A stretch of 64,000 nucleotides of DNA from Actinomadura atramentaria DSM 43919 (GTDB lineage: Bacteria > Actinomycetota > Actinomycetes > Streptosporangiales > Streptosporangiaceae). Below the pieces are notes generated by a model that was given only the letters and a program-made list of their open reading frames with translations, did no database searches and was not told where the DNA came from. A program made the position numbers and the translations under genes. Shown piece after piece: positions 49,789 to 57,488 of the stretch. The stretch's first letter is position 1. Each line of letters opens with the position of its first letter. The DNA is taken from assembly GCF_000381885.1 (NCBI RefSeq), contig NZ_KB907209.1, positions 594,478-658,477 of the forward strand, written 5' to 3'.

Positions 49789-50822
49789 TCTGGCTCACCT
49801 GGCGGCAGCTCCGCGTGCAGGCGTCCGCGGTGCTCGGCCTGCTGGCCGTGCTCGACGTCGTCCTGGCGGTCACCGGCCCCGGCATCGCGGACGACTACGC
49901 GCGCGGGATCGCGGCCTGCCACGGTGACGCGTGCGACATCTTCGCGCGCCGGTTCGCCGACGACCACCGCGCCCTGTTCATCGGCACCGGCGTGGCCGTG
50001 CTGTTCGTGCCCGCGATCGTCGGGCTGTTCTGGGGCGCGCCGCTGATCACGCGCGAGCTGGAGGCGGGCACGCACCGCCTGGTCTGGAACCAGACCGTCA
50101 CGCGGACGCGCTGGCTCGCCGTCAAGCTGGCCGTCACCGGCGCCGCCGCGATCGTCGCCGCGCTGGTCGCGAGCCTGGCCGTCACCTGGTGGGCGCATCC
50201 GCTCGACGCGGCGTCCGCCCGGCAGGTGCCCCGGCTGACGCCGATCGTGTTCGACGCGCGCGGGATCGTGCCGCTCGGGCACGCGGCGTTCGCGTTCGTG
50301 CTCGGCGTCGCGGTCGGGACGCTCGTCCGCCGGACGCTGCCCGCGATGGCCGTCACGCTCGCGGTGTTCGCGGCCGTGCAGGTCGCGGTGCCGATGCTCG
50401 TCCGCCCGCACCTGATCGCGCCCGTCACGACGACGACCGCGATCACCGCGCGGAACATGGAGTCGCTGATGATGGACGGCGACAAGGGCGCGGTCCACGT
50501 CCGGGTCAAAGCGCCGGAGGACGGGTCCTGGACGCTCGCCAACGACACCCTCGACGCGCGCGGCCGGGTCGTCTCCTCGCTGGCGATGGACCTGGACAGC
50601 GGCCCGTGCGCTCCGCCGCCGCCCGGCGACGCCGCGATCGACGGCGGCCCGTCCCAGGCGTGCTTCGACGCGATGGCGGCGCTCGGCTACCGGCAGCGGG
50701 TCGTCTACCAGCCCGCGGACCGCTTCTGGCCGCTCCAGTGGATGGAGACGGGCATGTACGCGGTGCTCGCGCTCGTCCTGTCCGGCCTGTGCTTCTGGAC
50801 GGTCCGCCGCCGCGTCACGTAG
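49785..50822 (+). CDS. ABC transporter permease
   Basis: A 345-residue permease with about six helices. Helix 1 (LGLLAVLDVVLAVTGPGI) and helix 2 (ALFIGTGVAVLFVPAIVGLF) come before a WGAPLITRELEAGTHRLVWN motif that actinobacterial ABC-2-type permeases share. Helices 3-5 follow at about 110-200. A large extracytoplasmic domain of about 110 residues (with two cysteines, GPCAPPP and SQACFDA) comes before the final helix (MYAVLALVLSGLCFWTV). It is coupled to the ATPase gene by an ATGA overlap. Substrate unknown. Confidence 0.88.
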   Translation: MIWLTWRQLRVQASAVLGLLAVLDVVLAVTGPGIADDYARGIAACHGDACDIFARRFADDHRALFIGTGVAVLFVPAIVGLFWGAPLITRELEAGTHRLVWNQTVTRTRWLAVKLAVTGAAAIVAALVASLAVTWWAHPLDAASARQVPRLTPIVFDARGIVPLGHAAFAFVLGVAVGTLVRRTLPAMAVTLAVFAAVQVAVPMLVRPHLIAPVTTTTAITARNMESLMMDGDKGAVHVRVKAPEDGSWTLANDTLDARGRVVSSLAMDLDSGPCAPPPPGDAAIDGGPSQACFDAMAALGYRQRVVYQPADRFWPLQWMETGMYAVLALVLSGLCFWTVRRRVT

Positions 50823-50831
50823 TTCGCTACC

Positions 50832-51281
50832 GTGATCGACATGGACGAATCCCCCCTCCCCGGCTCGGTGCGGCTGCCCGACGGCGCGCGGGTGCGCGGT
50901 CGGGGGCTCCGCGACGGGACGCCGGACGGCCCCGCCCCCGACTTCGGCCTCTACCTCGGCACCGCGAAGCTGCGCGCCCGCCACGGCGCCGCCCTGGCGT
51001 GGGAGCACGCGTGGCTGGAGTGGCCCGACTTCCGGCTGCCCGCCGACCGGGACGCCGCCGTCCGCGCGATCCGGGACCTGCACGGCCGCGCGCGGGCCGG
51101 CGAGCGCGTCGAGGTCGCGTGCGGCGGCGGCGTCGGCCGCACCGGGACGGTCGTGGCGTGCCTGGCCGTCCTCGCCGGGACGCCCGCCGCCGACGCGGTC
51201 GCGTGGGCGCGCGAGCACTACCGCCCGCGCGCCGTCGAGACGCCCTGGCAGCGCCGCTGGGTCCGCCGCTTCCCCGGCTGA
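50832..51281 (+). CDS. Protein-tyrosine phosphatase-like protein
   Basis: A 149-residue protein with the Cys-x5-Arg phosphatase loop VEVACGGGVGRTGTV near residues 95-109, in which the usual His before Cys is Ala. The preceding WLEWPDFRLPADRDAAVRAI supplies a general-acid Asp (WPDF). It resembles small actinobacterial PTP/DSP proteins. Starts at GTG 50832 or ATG 50841; neither has a clear ribosome-binding site. A terminator hairpin follows the stop, so the gene may be read from the ABC operon, which ends 9 bp upstream. Confidence 0.85.
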   Translation: MIDMDESPLPGSVRLPDGARVRGRGLRDGTPDGPAPDFGLYLGTAKLRARHGAALAWEHAWLEWPDFRLPADRDAAVRAIRDLHGRARAGERVEVACGGGVGRTGTVVACLAVLAGTPAADAVAWAREHYRPRAVETPWQRRWVRRFPG

Positions 51282-51286
51282 TCCGC

Positions 51287-51312
51287 GCCCGCTGTGAAAA
51301 CGCACAGCGGGC
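51287..51312 (+). terminator. Terminator hairpin after the phosphatase gene
   Basis: GCCCGCTGTG (51287-51296) pairs perfectly with CACAGCGGGC (51303-51312) over a 6-nt AAAACG loop, 6 bp after the stop codon. It separates this gene from the long HDAC operon. Confidence 0.8.
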
Positions 51313-51400
51313 ACCGTCCCTCCTCTGCGCGGCACGACAGTGACCTCGCTCACTCCGCCCTGCGATTCTCCTCACATCACCGCAGGGAGGAGCGCGCGAC

Positions 51401-52525
51401 ATGGGCACGGGCTGGGTCTGGAACGAACGGCTCGCGTGGTTCGACAACGGCCGCTGGGCCGGTCCGCTCGCACCGGGCGGGTTCGTCGAGCCGGGCGAGC
51501 ACATGGAGAACGGCGAGACCAAGCGGCGCGTCGCCTCGCTCGTCGCGGCGTCGGGGCTGCTGGACCGGCTCACGCCGGTGGCGGCGCGCCGCGCGACGCG
51601 CGAGGAGCTGCTGCGCGTCCACACGCCCGGCTACCTGGACTATCTCGCCGCCGAGAACGCCAAGCCCAAGGGCGGGTTCGCGGACCGCGAGATCCAGCGG
51701 GTGCCGTTCGGGCCGGGCGATCTGGAGATCGCCGAGCTGGCGGCGGGCGGGACCATCGAGGCCGCCGACGCCGTCGCGCGCGGCGCGGTCCGCAACGCCT
51801 ACGTCCTCACGCGCCCGCCGGGCCACCACGCGCTGCCCGACACCGGGCTCGGGTTCTGCGTGCTCGCGAACGTCGCGCTGGCCGTCGAGCACGTCCGCGC
51901 GGTCCACGGGATCGAACGGGTCGCGGTCGTGGACTGGGACGTCCACCACGGCAACGGCACGCAGGACATCTTCTACGGCGACCCGGACGTCCTGACGGTC
52001 TCGATCCACCAGGACCGGCTGTTCCCCGACGGCGGCCTGGCCGCCGAGACGGGCGGGCCGGGCGCGGAGGGCGCGAACGTCAACGTCCCGCTGCCCGCCG
52101 GATGCGGGACGGGCGCGTACGAGTACGCGTTCGAGCAGATCGTGCTGCCGCGCCTGCGCGCGTTCCGCCCGCAGTTCGTCGTCGCGGCGAGCGGCTACGA
52201 CTCGGCGGCGTTCGACCCCAACGGCCGGATGATGCTGCACAGCGACGCCTACCGGTGGATGACCGAACGCCTCATGGCGGTCGCCGCCGAGTCCGCCGAC
52301 GACCGGCTGCTGGTCGTCCACGAGGGCGGCTACTCGGCCTTCTACGTCCCGTTCTGCGCGCTCGCCGTGGTCGAGGCGCTGAGCGGTCACCGCACCGAGG
52401 CCGCCGACCCGGCGCTGGCCCGCCTCGCCGCCAACCCCCTCCAAGCGCTCCAGCCGCACCAGGCCGCGCTCGTCACCGCGATCCGCGACGGCGGCGCCCC
52501 GACCGATTCAGGAGTCCCCGCATGA
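51401..52525 (+). CDS. Class II histone-deacetylase-like amidohydrolase
   Basis: A 374-residue zinc amidohydrolase. Catalytic residues are visible: PPGHHALPDTGLGFC (paired His), the zinc ligands in VVDWDVHHGNGTQDIFY (Asp and His), and Asp in SGYDSAAFDPNGRM. The conserved Tyr corresponds to EGGYSAFY near the end. Bacterial class II HDAC homologues deacetylate acetylpolyamines, acyl amides or still unknown small compounds. GGAGGAG precedes the ATG. It is first in a coupled operon with an ABC importer, so its substrate is probably an imported N-acyl compound. Confidence 0.92.
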   Translation: MGTGWVWNERLAWFDNGRWAGPLAPGGFVEPGEHMENGETKRRVASLVAASGLLDRLTPVAARRATREELLRVHTPGYLDYLAAENAKPKGGFADREIQRVPFGPGDLEIAELAAGGTIEAADAVARGAVRNAYVLTRPPGHHALPDTGLGFCVLANVALAVEHVRAVHGIERVAVVDWDVHHGNGTQDIFYGDPDVLTVSIHQDRLFPDGGLAAETGGPGAEGANVNVPLPAGCGTGAYEYAFEQIVLPRLRAFRPQFVVAASGYDSAAFDPNGRMMLHSDAYRWMTERLMAVAAESADDRLLVVHEGGYSAFYVPFCALAVVEALSGHRTEAADPALARLAANPLQALQPHQAALVTAIRDGGAPTDSGVPA

Positions 52526-53712
52526 TTCGTCCCACCCCCCGGACGGGCGCCGCCGCCGTGGCGCTCGCCGCCGCAGGAACCCTGCTGCTGTCCGCGTGCA
52601 ACGGCGCGGGCGGCGACGGCGGCGGCTCCGGCGAACTGAAGCTCGGCGTGATCCTCCCGCTGTCCGGCCCGGCCGCCGACCTCGGCAAGAAGAGCCGCGA
52701 GGGCATCGACCTGTACGCCGAGACCGCGAACAAGGCGGGCGGCGTCGACGTCGGCGGCAAGAAGGCCAAGGTCAAGGTCGTCTACTGCGACAGCGAGTAC
52801 CAGTCGGCCAAGGCCGTCACCTGCGGGCGCAAGCTCGCCAGCCGCGACGGCGCGGCAGCCGTCCTCACCGCGACCTCCGTGGACACCCTCCCGCTGATGA
52901 GCTTCAACCAGCAGAAGGGCCAGGAGTTCATCATCAACACCAGCGCCGCGACCGACAAGGTCGTGCAGAGCGGCAACAAGTTCATCAGCCGCTACTGGTT
53001 CGCGACGTCGGCGTACATGCCGGGCACCGGGAAGCTCCTCGCGCAGGCCAACACCCGCGACAAGCTCGGCATCGACAAGATCGCCGTGCTGGGCACCGAC
53101 GACGAGTTCGGCACCGGCTGGGCCAACGACTTCGCCAAGGGCGCGGAGGCCGCCGGGTTCCCGGCCGTCCGCAAGGCCAGCTTCAAGGCCGGGACGACGG
53201 ACCTGTACCCGCAGCTCACCCCGCTCATCACCGGCGGCGCGAACCTGCTCGCCCTGCCGCTGACCTGCGACATGGCCGCGTCGACCGTCAAGCAGGCCCG
53301 GCAGCTCGGCTACAAGGGCCGGTTCATGTTCATGCTCGCCTGCGACGCCGACGACGTGGCGGGCAAGCTCGGCGGGCCGAAGAAGCTCGCGGGCTCGCTG
53401 TTCGAGAGCGGCCCGTGGAACTCCGGCGGCACCGCCGAGGCCGAGTTCCAGAAGGCGTTCCAGGCGAAGTTCGGGCGCAGGGGCGACCCGAGCGCGTCCA
53501 CGATGTACTCGCAGGCGTCCTGGCTGGCGACCGCCGCGAGCGTCGCCGGGTCCACCGACCCCGTCAAGATGCGCGCGGCGATGCCGAAGGCGCTGGACGA
53601 GTCCGCCAACACCCTCGGCATCACCGGGATGCAGCCGAACGGCGAGGTCACTGGAACGGTCCACCTGCGGCTCGTCGGCGACGACGGCGCCTACCGCGAG
53701 ATCACCGAGTAG
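52522..53712 (+). CDS. Branched-chain-type ABC substrate-binding lipoprotein
   Basis: A 396-residue periplasmic-binding lipoprotein of the LivJ/Peripla_BP_6 type. Lipobox LLSAC with Cys26, then KLGVILPLSGPAADLGKKSR and the family's two-lobe layout (VVYCDSEYQSAKAVTCGRKL, then IAVLGTDDEFGTGWANDF and NLLALPLTCDMAASTVKQAR). Extra cysteines may form disulphides. The ATG overlaps the HDAC stop (ATGA). It is the receptor of the following permeases and ATPases. In this context the ligand is probably not an amino acid but an amide or acid handled by the HDAC and acyl-CoA ligase. Confidence 0.93.
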   Translation: MIRPTPRTGAAAVALAAAGTLLLSACNGAGGDGGGSGELKLGVILPLSGPAADLGKKSREGIDLYAETANKAGGVDVGGKKAKVKVVYCDSEYQSAKAVTCGRKLASRDGAAAVLTATSVDTLPLMSFNQQKGQEFIINTSAATDKVVQSGNKFISRYWFATSAYMPGTGKLLAQANTRDKLGIDKIAVLGTDDEFGTGWANDFAKGAEAAGFPAVRKASFKAGTTDLYPQLTPLITGGANLLALPLTCDMAASTVKQARQLGYKGRFMFMLACDADDVAGKLGGPKKLAGSLFESGPWNSGGTAEAEFQKAFQAKFGRRGDPSASTMYSQASWLATAASVAGSTDPVKMRAAMPKALDESANTLGITGMQPNGEVTGTVHLRLVGDDGAYREITE

Positions 53713-53718
53713 CCCCGC

Positions 53719-54588
53719 ATGGAACTGTTCACCCAGACGCTCGCGAACGGGGTGATGCTCGGCAGCATCTACGCCCTGGTCGCCGCTGGCCTGGCGCTGG
53801 TCTTCGGCGTCATGGACATCCCGCAGTTCGCGTTCGGCGCGCACGCCATGATCGGCGGCTACCTCACCTGGTGGGTCGGCGGGGAGACCGGGAGCTACTG
53901 GCTCGGGCTGCTCGTCGCCGTCGCGGCGCTCGCCGCGCTCGGCGTCATCACCCACGCGGCGGTGTTCGACCAGCTCCGCAAGGCCCCGTCCGAGACGCTG
54001 TTCATCGCGGCGTTCGGCCTGGTCATGGTGCTGCAGGGCGCGGCCCAGGTGATCTGGGGGCCGGACCCGCGCAGCGTGGAGGAGGCCGTCCCCGGGTCCA
54101 TCACGATCGCCGGGGCGACGATCACCTACCAGCGGCTCATCATCATCGGCGTCGCCGTGGCGCTGTTCGTCGGGCTCCACCTGTTCCTCACCCGCACGCT
54201 CACCGGCCTGTCGGTGCGCGCCGCCGCGCAGAGCCGGACCGGCGCGCAGGCCGTCGGGCTGCGGCCCCGCGCGGTCGGGCTGCTGGCGATGGCGATCGGC
54301 AGCGCGCTCGCCGGGCTCGCCGGGGCGCTGCTCGTCCCGATCTCCCAGGCGTACCCGACGGTCGGCGACCCGCTCGCGATCAAGGCGTTCGTCGTGATCG
54401 TCCTGGCCGGGATGGGCAGCGTCAACGGCGCGGTCGTCGGCGGGATCGTGCTCGGCGCGGTCGAGGCGTTCGGCGCGGCGTACCTGTCGCTGGAGTGGCG
54501 CGACGCCTACCCGGTGCTGCTGCTGATCCTCGTGCTCGTCGTCCGCCCGCAGGGCCTGTTCGGGAAGGAGGCCGTCGCGTGGAGATGA
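53719..54588 (+). CDS. Branched-chain-type ABC permease (LivH-like)
   Basis: A 289-residue LivH-type permease with eight or so helices, starting GVMLGSIYALVAAGLALVFG, and with the conserved PQFAFGAHAMIGGYL region. The EAA-like loop (LTGLSVRAAAQSRTGAQAVG) contacts the ATPases. The start lies 6 bp after the binding-protein stop; the stop lies inside the first codons of the LivM-like gene. Confidence 0.94.
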   Translation: MELFTQTLANGVMLGSIYALVAAGLALVFGVMDIPQFAFGAHAMIGGYLTWWVGGETGSYWLGLLVAVAALAALGVITHAAVFDQLRKAPSETLFIAAFGLVMVLQGAAQVIWGPDPRSVEEAVPGSITIAGATITYQRLIIIGVAVALFVGLHLFLTRTLTGLSVRAAAQSRTGAQAVGLRPRAVGLLAMAIGSALAGLAGALLVPISQAYPTVGDPLAIKAFVVIVLAGMGSVNGAVVGGIVLGAVEAFGAAYLSLEWRDAYPVLLLILVLVVRPQGLFGKEAVAWR

Positions 54589-55568
54589 CCGGACGCGTCC
54601 TCGCCTGGGCGCTCGTCCCCCTCGGGGCCGTGCTGCCGTTCGTCCTCGGCTCGCCCTACGCGCTCCAGCTCGCCAGCCTCGTCGTGATCTACGGCGGGCT
54701 GATGGTCGCGCTGAACCTGTGCTTCGGGTACGGCGGGCTCGTGTCCGTCGCGCACGGCGGCATGTTCGGCGCGGGCGCGTACGCCACCGGCGTGCTGATG
54801 ACGACGCACCAGTGGAACTTCTGGGCGACGCTGCCCGTCGCGGCCGTCCTCGGCTGCGCGATGGGCGGGCTGCTCGGACTGCTGACGCTGCGGATGCACG
54901 GGCACTACTTCGTCATCGCCAGCCTGGCGTTCGGGCTGATGGCGCAGCTCGTCCTCAGCCGGTGGACGGCCGTGACGGGCGGTGAGCTCGGCCTCGGCCC
55001 GATCCCGACCTACAGCGGCCTGCCCGGCGTCTCGTTCGAGTCGCCCACGGCCCGGTACCTGCTGGCGTTCGGGTTCCTCGTCGTGTTCTGCGGCGTGTCC
55101 GCGCTGGTCGTGCGGTCCCCGCTCGGCCGCCGCCTCGCCGCGATCAAGCAGAACGGGCGGCTCGCGGACGCGCTCGGCATCGACCCCGTCCGCACCCGGC
55201 TCGCGGCGCTGCTCATCAGCTCCGCGATGGCCGCGCTCGCCGGATCGGTGTACGCGCCCTACATCGGGTTCCTGGACCCGTCGGCGGGCGGCATCGACCT
55301 GAACTTCAAGACCGGCCTCGCGCTGATCATCGGCGGCGGCGGGACGGCGCTCGGGCCCGTCATCGGCGCGGCCGTCCACGTGCTGCTGCCCGAGGCGCTG
55401 CGCGGCGCGCAGGAGTACTCGGTGCTGGCGCTCGGCGTCGTGCTGCTGGTCGTCATCCGGTTCGCGCCGCACGGCGTGGCCGGGACGCTGCGGCGGCTGC
55501 TGGTCGAGCGCGAGCGGCCCGCGCCCGAGCCCGAGGCGGAGGAGGAGAAGGTGAGCACGAATGCCTGA
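54579..55568 (+). CDS. Branched-chain-type ABC permease (LivM-like)
   Basis: A 329-residue permease with ten helices. LVVIYGGLMVALNLCFGYGG-type LivM start is followed by LVSVAHGGMFGAGAYATGVL and the loop SPLGRRLAAIKQNGRLADAL. GTG at 54579 was preferred because GGAAGGAGG stands 8 nt upstream; the ATG two codons later is 14 nt away. It overlaps LivH by 10 nt. The cytoplasmic C-terminus ends in a Glu-rich tail (EPEAEEEK) and overlaps the LivG-type gene. Confidence 0.93.
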   Translation: MEMTGRVLAWALVPLGAVLPFVLGSPYALQLASLVVIYGGLMVALNLCFGYGGLVSVAHGGMFGAGAYATGVLMTTHQWNFWATLPVAAVLGCAMGGLLGLLTLRMHGHYFVIASLAFGLMAQLVLSRWTAVTGGELGLGPIPTYSGLPGVSFESPTARYLLAFGFLVVFCGVSALVVRSPLGRRLAAIKQNGRLADALGIDPVRTRLAALLISSAMAALAGSVYAPYIGFLDPSAGGIDLNFKTGLALIIGGGGTALGPVIGAAVHVLLPEALRGAQEYSVLALGVVLLVVIRFAPHGVAGTLRRLLVERERPAPEPEAEEEKVSTNA

Positions 55569-56286
55569 AACCGTGCTGAGCGTCGACGGGCTGAGCCGCA
55601 GCTTCGGCGGCGTCCGGGCCGTGGACGGGATCTCCTTCGACGTCGCCGAGGGCGAGATCATGGGCGTCATCGGCCCGAACGGCGCGGGGAAGTCCACGCT
55701 GTTCAGCCTGATCGCCGGCTCGGACCGGCAGGACGCCGGGACCGTCACCGTCCTCGGCTCCCGCGTGGACCGGTTCACCCCGAGCCGTCGCAGCCGCCTC
55801 GGCCTGGCCCGCACCTTCCAGTCCAGCCAGGTCTTCGGCGACTCCACCGTCGCGGACAACCTCGCCATCGCGCAGGTCGCGCACCGGACGCGCACCGGCC
55901 CCGGCCGCGTCGCCGAGATGCTGGACCTGCTCGACCTGCGCGGCCGGGAGAACCGCCGCGCCGGCCTGCTGCCCGTCTACGAGCAGCAGCGCCTCGCCAT
56001 CGCGATGGCGCTGATGAGCGGGCCGCGCCTGCTCCTGCTCGACGAGCCCAGCGGCGGCCTCGTCGAGCAGGAGGTCGCGGACCTCGGCGCGCTGCTGCGG
56101 CGCGTCAACGCCACCGGCGTCACGCTCGTCGTCATCGACCACAAGATGCGGCTCATGACGTCGCTGTGCGACCGCATCCTCGTCATGGCGTCCGGCGCGC
56201 CGCTCGCGCTCGGCACGCCCGCCGAGGTCACCGCCGACGCCGCAGTCCGCGCCGCCTACCTGGGAGAGAGGGGCGAGCCCGCGTGA
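55561..56286 (+). CDS. Branched-chain-type ABC ATPase (LivG-like) with altered signature motif
   Basis: A 241-residue ATPase with Walker A GPNGAGKST near 38-46, Q-loop LARTFQSSQVF, Walker B RLLLLDEP and switch His in VVIDHKMRL. The ABC signature, normally LSYGQQR or LPYGQQR in LivG, here reads LLPVYEQQRLAIAMAL: the Gly (and the Ser) is missing, with Val-Tyr-Glu in their place. In a heterodimer with the canonical LivF-type subunit this makes one of the two ATP sites probably degenerate. The downstream D-loop SGGLVEQEV also differs from the usual GLNP. Start coupled to LivM. Confidence 0.9.
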   Translation: MPETVLSVDGLSRSFGGVRAVDGISFDVAEGEIMGVIGPNGAGKSTLFSLIAGSDRQDAGTVTVLGSRVDRFTPSRRSRLGLARTFQSSQVFGDSTVADNLAIAQVAHRTRTGPGRVAEMLDLLDLRGRENRRAGLLPVYEQQRLAIAMALMSGPRLLLLDEPSGGLVEQEVADLGALLRRVNATGVTLVVIDHKMRLMTSLCDRILVMASGAPLALGTPAEVTADAAVRAAYLGERGEPA

Positions 56287-56999
56287 AACTGGAAGTCTCC
56301 GACCTGCGCTGCGCGTACGGCGCGCGGCCCGTCCTGCACGGCGTCTCGATCGCGGTGGACGCGGGGGAGTGCGTCAGCGTCGTCGGCGCGAACGGCGTCG
56401 GGAAGTCGACGCTGCTCAACGCCGTCGCCGGGCTCGTCCCCGCGCGCGCCGGGACCGTCCGCCTCGACGGCCGCGACGTGACCGCGCGCGGCGCGCCCTG
56501 GCGGGTCCGGCACGGGCTCGTGCTGTGCCCCGAGGGCCGCCACCTGTTCCCCGGCCTGACCGTCCACGAGAACCTCGTCGTCGGCGGCATCGCCTCCGGC
56601 GCGCGCCGCGCCGCGATCAACGCGCGCGTCGCGGAGCTGACGGAGCTGTTCCCCGTCATCGGCAAGCGCCGCGACCAGGCCGCCGGGACGCTCAGCGGCG
56701 GCGAGCAGCAGATGGTCGCGATCGGCCGCGCCATGATGGGCCGCCCCGCCGTGCTGGTGCTGGACGAGCCCACGCTCGGCCTCGCGCCGCTCATGGTGGA
56801 CGCCGTCATCGCCGCCGTCCGCGAGATCGCCGACGGCGGGACCGCCGTCGTCCTCGCCGAACAGAACCTCCACGCCTCCCTGTCGGTCAGCGAGCGCGGC
56901 TACGTGCTGGAGAGCGGGCGCGTCGTCCTCTCCGGCACGGGCGCGGAACTGCTCGCCGACTCCGGCGTCGTCGCCGCCTACCTCGGCGCCGACACCTGA
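56283..56999 (+). CDS. Branched-chain-type ABC ATPase (LivF-like)
   Basis: A 238-residue ATPase with canonical motifs: Walker A GANGVGKST, LCPEGRHLFPGLTVHENL (LivF hallmark), signature LSGGEQQMVAIGRAM, Walker B VLVLDEPTLGLAP and AEQN at the switch. The GTG overlaps the LivG-type stop by 4 nt. Together the two ATPases energise the importer; this one carries the intact signature and should supply catalysis opposite the altered partner. Confidence 0.94.
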   Translation: MKLEVSDLRCAYGARPVLHGVSIAVDAGECVSVVGANGVGKSTLLNAVAGLVPARAGTVRLDGRDVTARGAPWRVRHGLVLCPEGRHLFPGLTVHENLVVGGIASGARRAAINARVAELTELFPVIGKRRDQAAGTLSGGEQQMVAIGRAMMGRPAVLVLDEPTLGLAPLMVDAVIAAVREIADGGTAVVLAEQNLHASLSVSERGYVLESGRVVLSGTGAELLADSGVVAAYLGADT

Positions 57000-57035
57000 A
57001 CCAGCCACCTTCCCCCTCCATCCAGAAGGAGCCCC

Positions 57036-57488
57036 ATGCCGGACCGCACGCCCCCGCTCCCGGGCGACACCCACTTCGTGAGCGACTGGTTCACGATCGA
57101 CGAGGAGCACCTGCGCCAGTTCTCCTGGGCGACGTACCTGGACGACGCGCACGTCGACCTCACGCCGAGCCGCAACCACCCGCTCGGCTCCACGCTGGTC
57201 GACGGGTTCCTGCTGCTCAGCCTGCTGACGTACTTCAGCTTCAAGTACGCGCCGCGCGCCGGGGACGGCGGCTACGGCTTCAACTACGGCACCGACCGGG
57301 TGCGGTTCACCTCGCCGGTGATGCTGGGCGAGCGCGTCCGCGTCGAGTCCGTCGTGGTGTCGGCCGTGGAGCGCTCGGGCGGGACGCTGCTCACCACCGA
57401 CAACACGATGTACGTCGAGGGGCGCGAGAAGCCCGCGATGGTGGCGCGGTGGGTCGTCCTGCAGCGCGGGACCGGGGACGCGTCGTGA
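57036..57488 (+). CDS. MaoC-like hot-dog dehydratase
   Basis: A 150-residue MaoC-type protein. The hydratase 2 motif, usually Asp-x4-His, is seen in YLDDAHVD and NHPLGSTLVDGFLLLSLLT (compare Asn-Pro-Leu-His in (R)-hydratases; here Asn-His-Pro). The hot-dog sheet follows (NYGTDRVRFTSPVMLGERVR, GGTLLTTDNTMYVEG). Likely adds water to, or removes it from, an enoyl-CoA. GAAGGAG lies before the ATG. It is coupled to the following acyl-CoA ligase by a GTGA overlap, so it acts on CoA thioesters made by that enzyme. Confidence 0.87.
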   Translation: MPDRTPPLPGDTHFVSDWFTIDEEHLRQFSWATYLDDAHVDLTPSRNHPLGSTLVDGFLLLSLLTYFSFKYAPRAGDGGYGFNYGTDRVRFTSPVMLGERVRVESVVVSAVERSGGTLLTTDNTMYVEGREKPAMVARWVVLQRGTGDAS

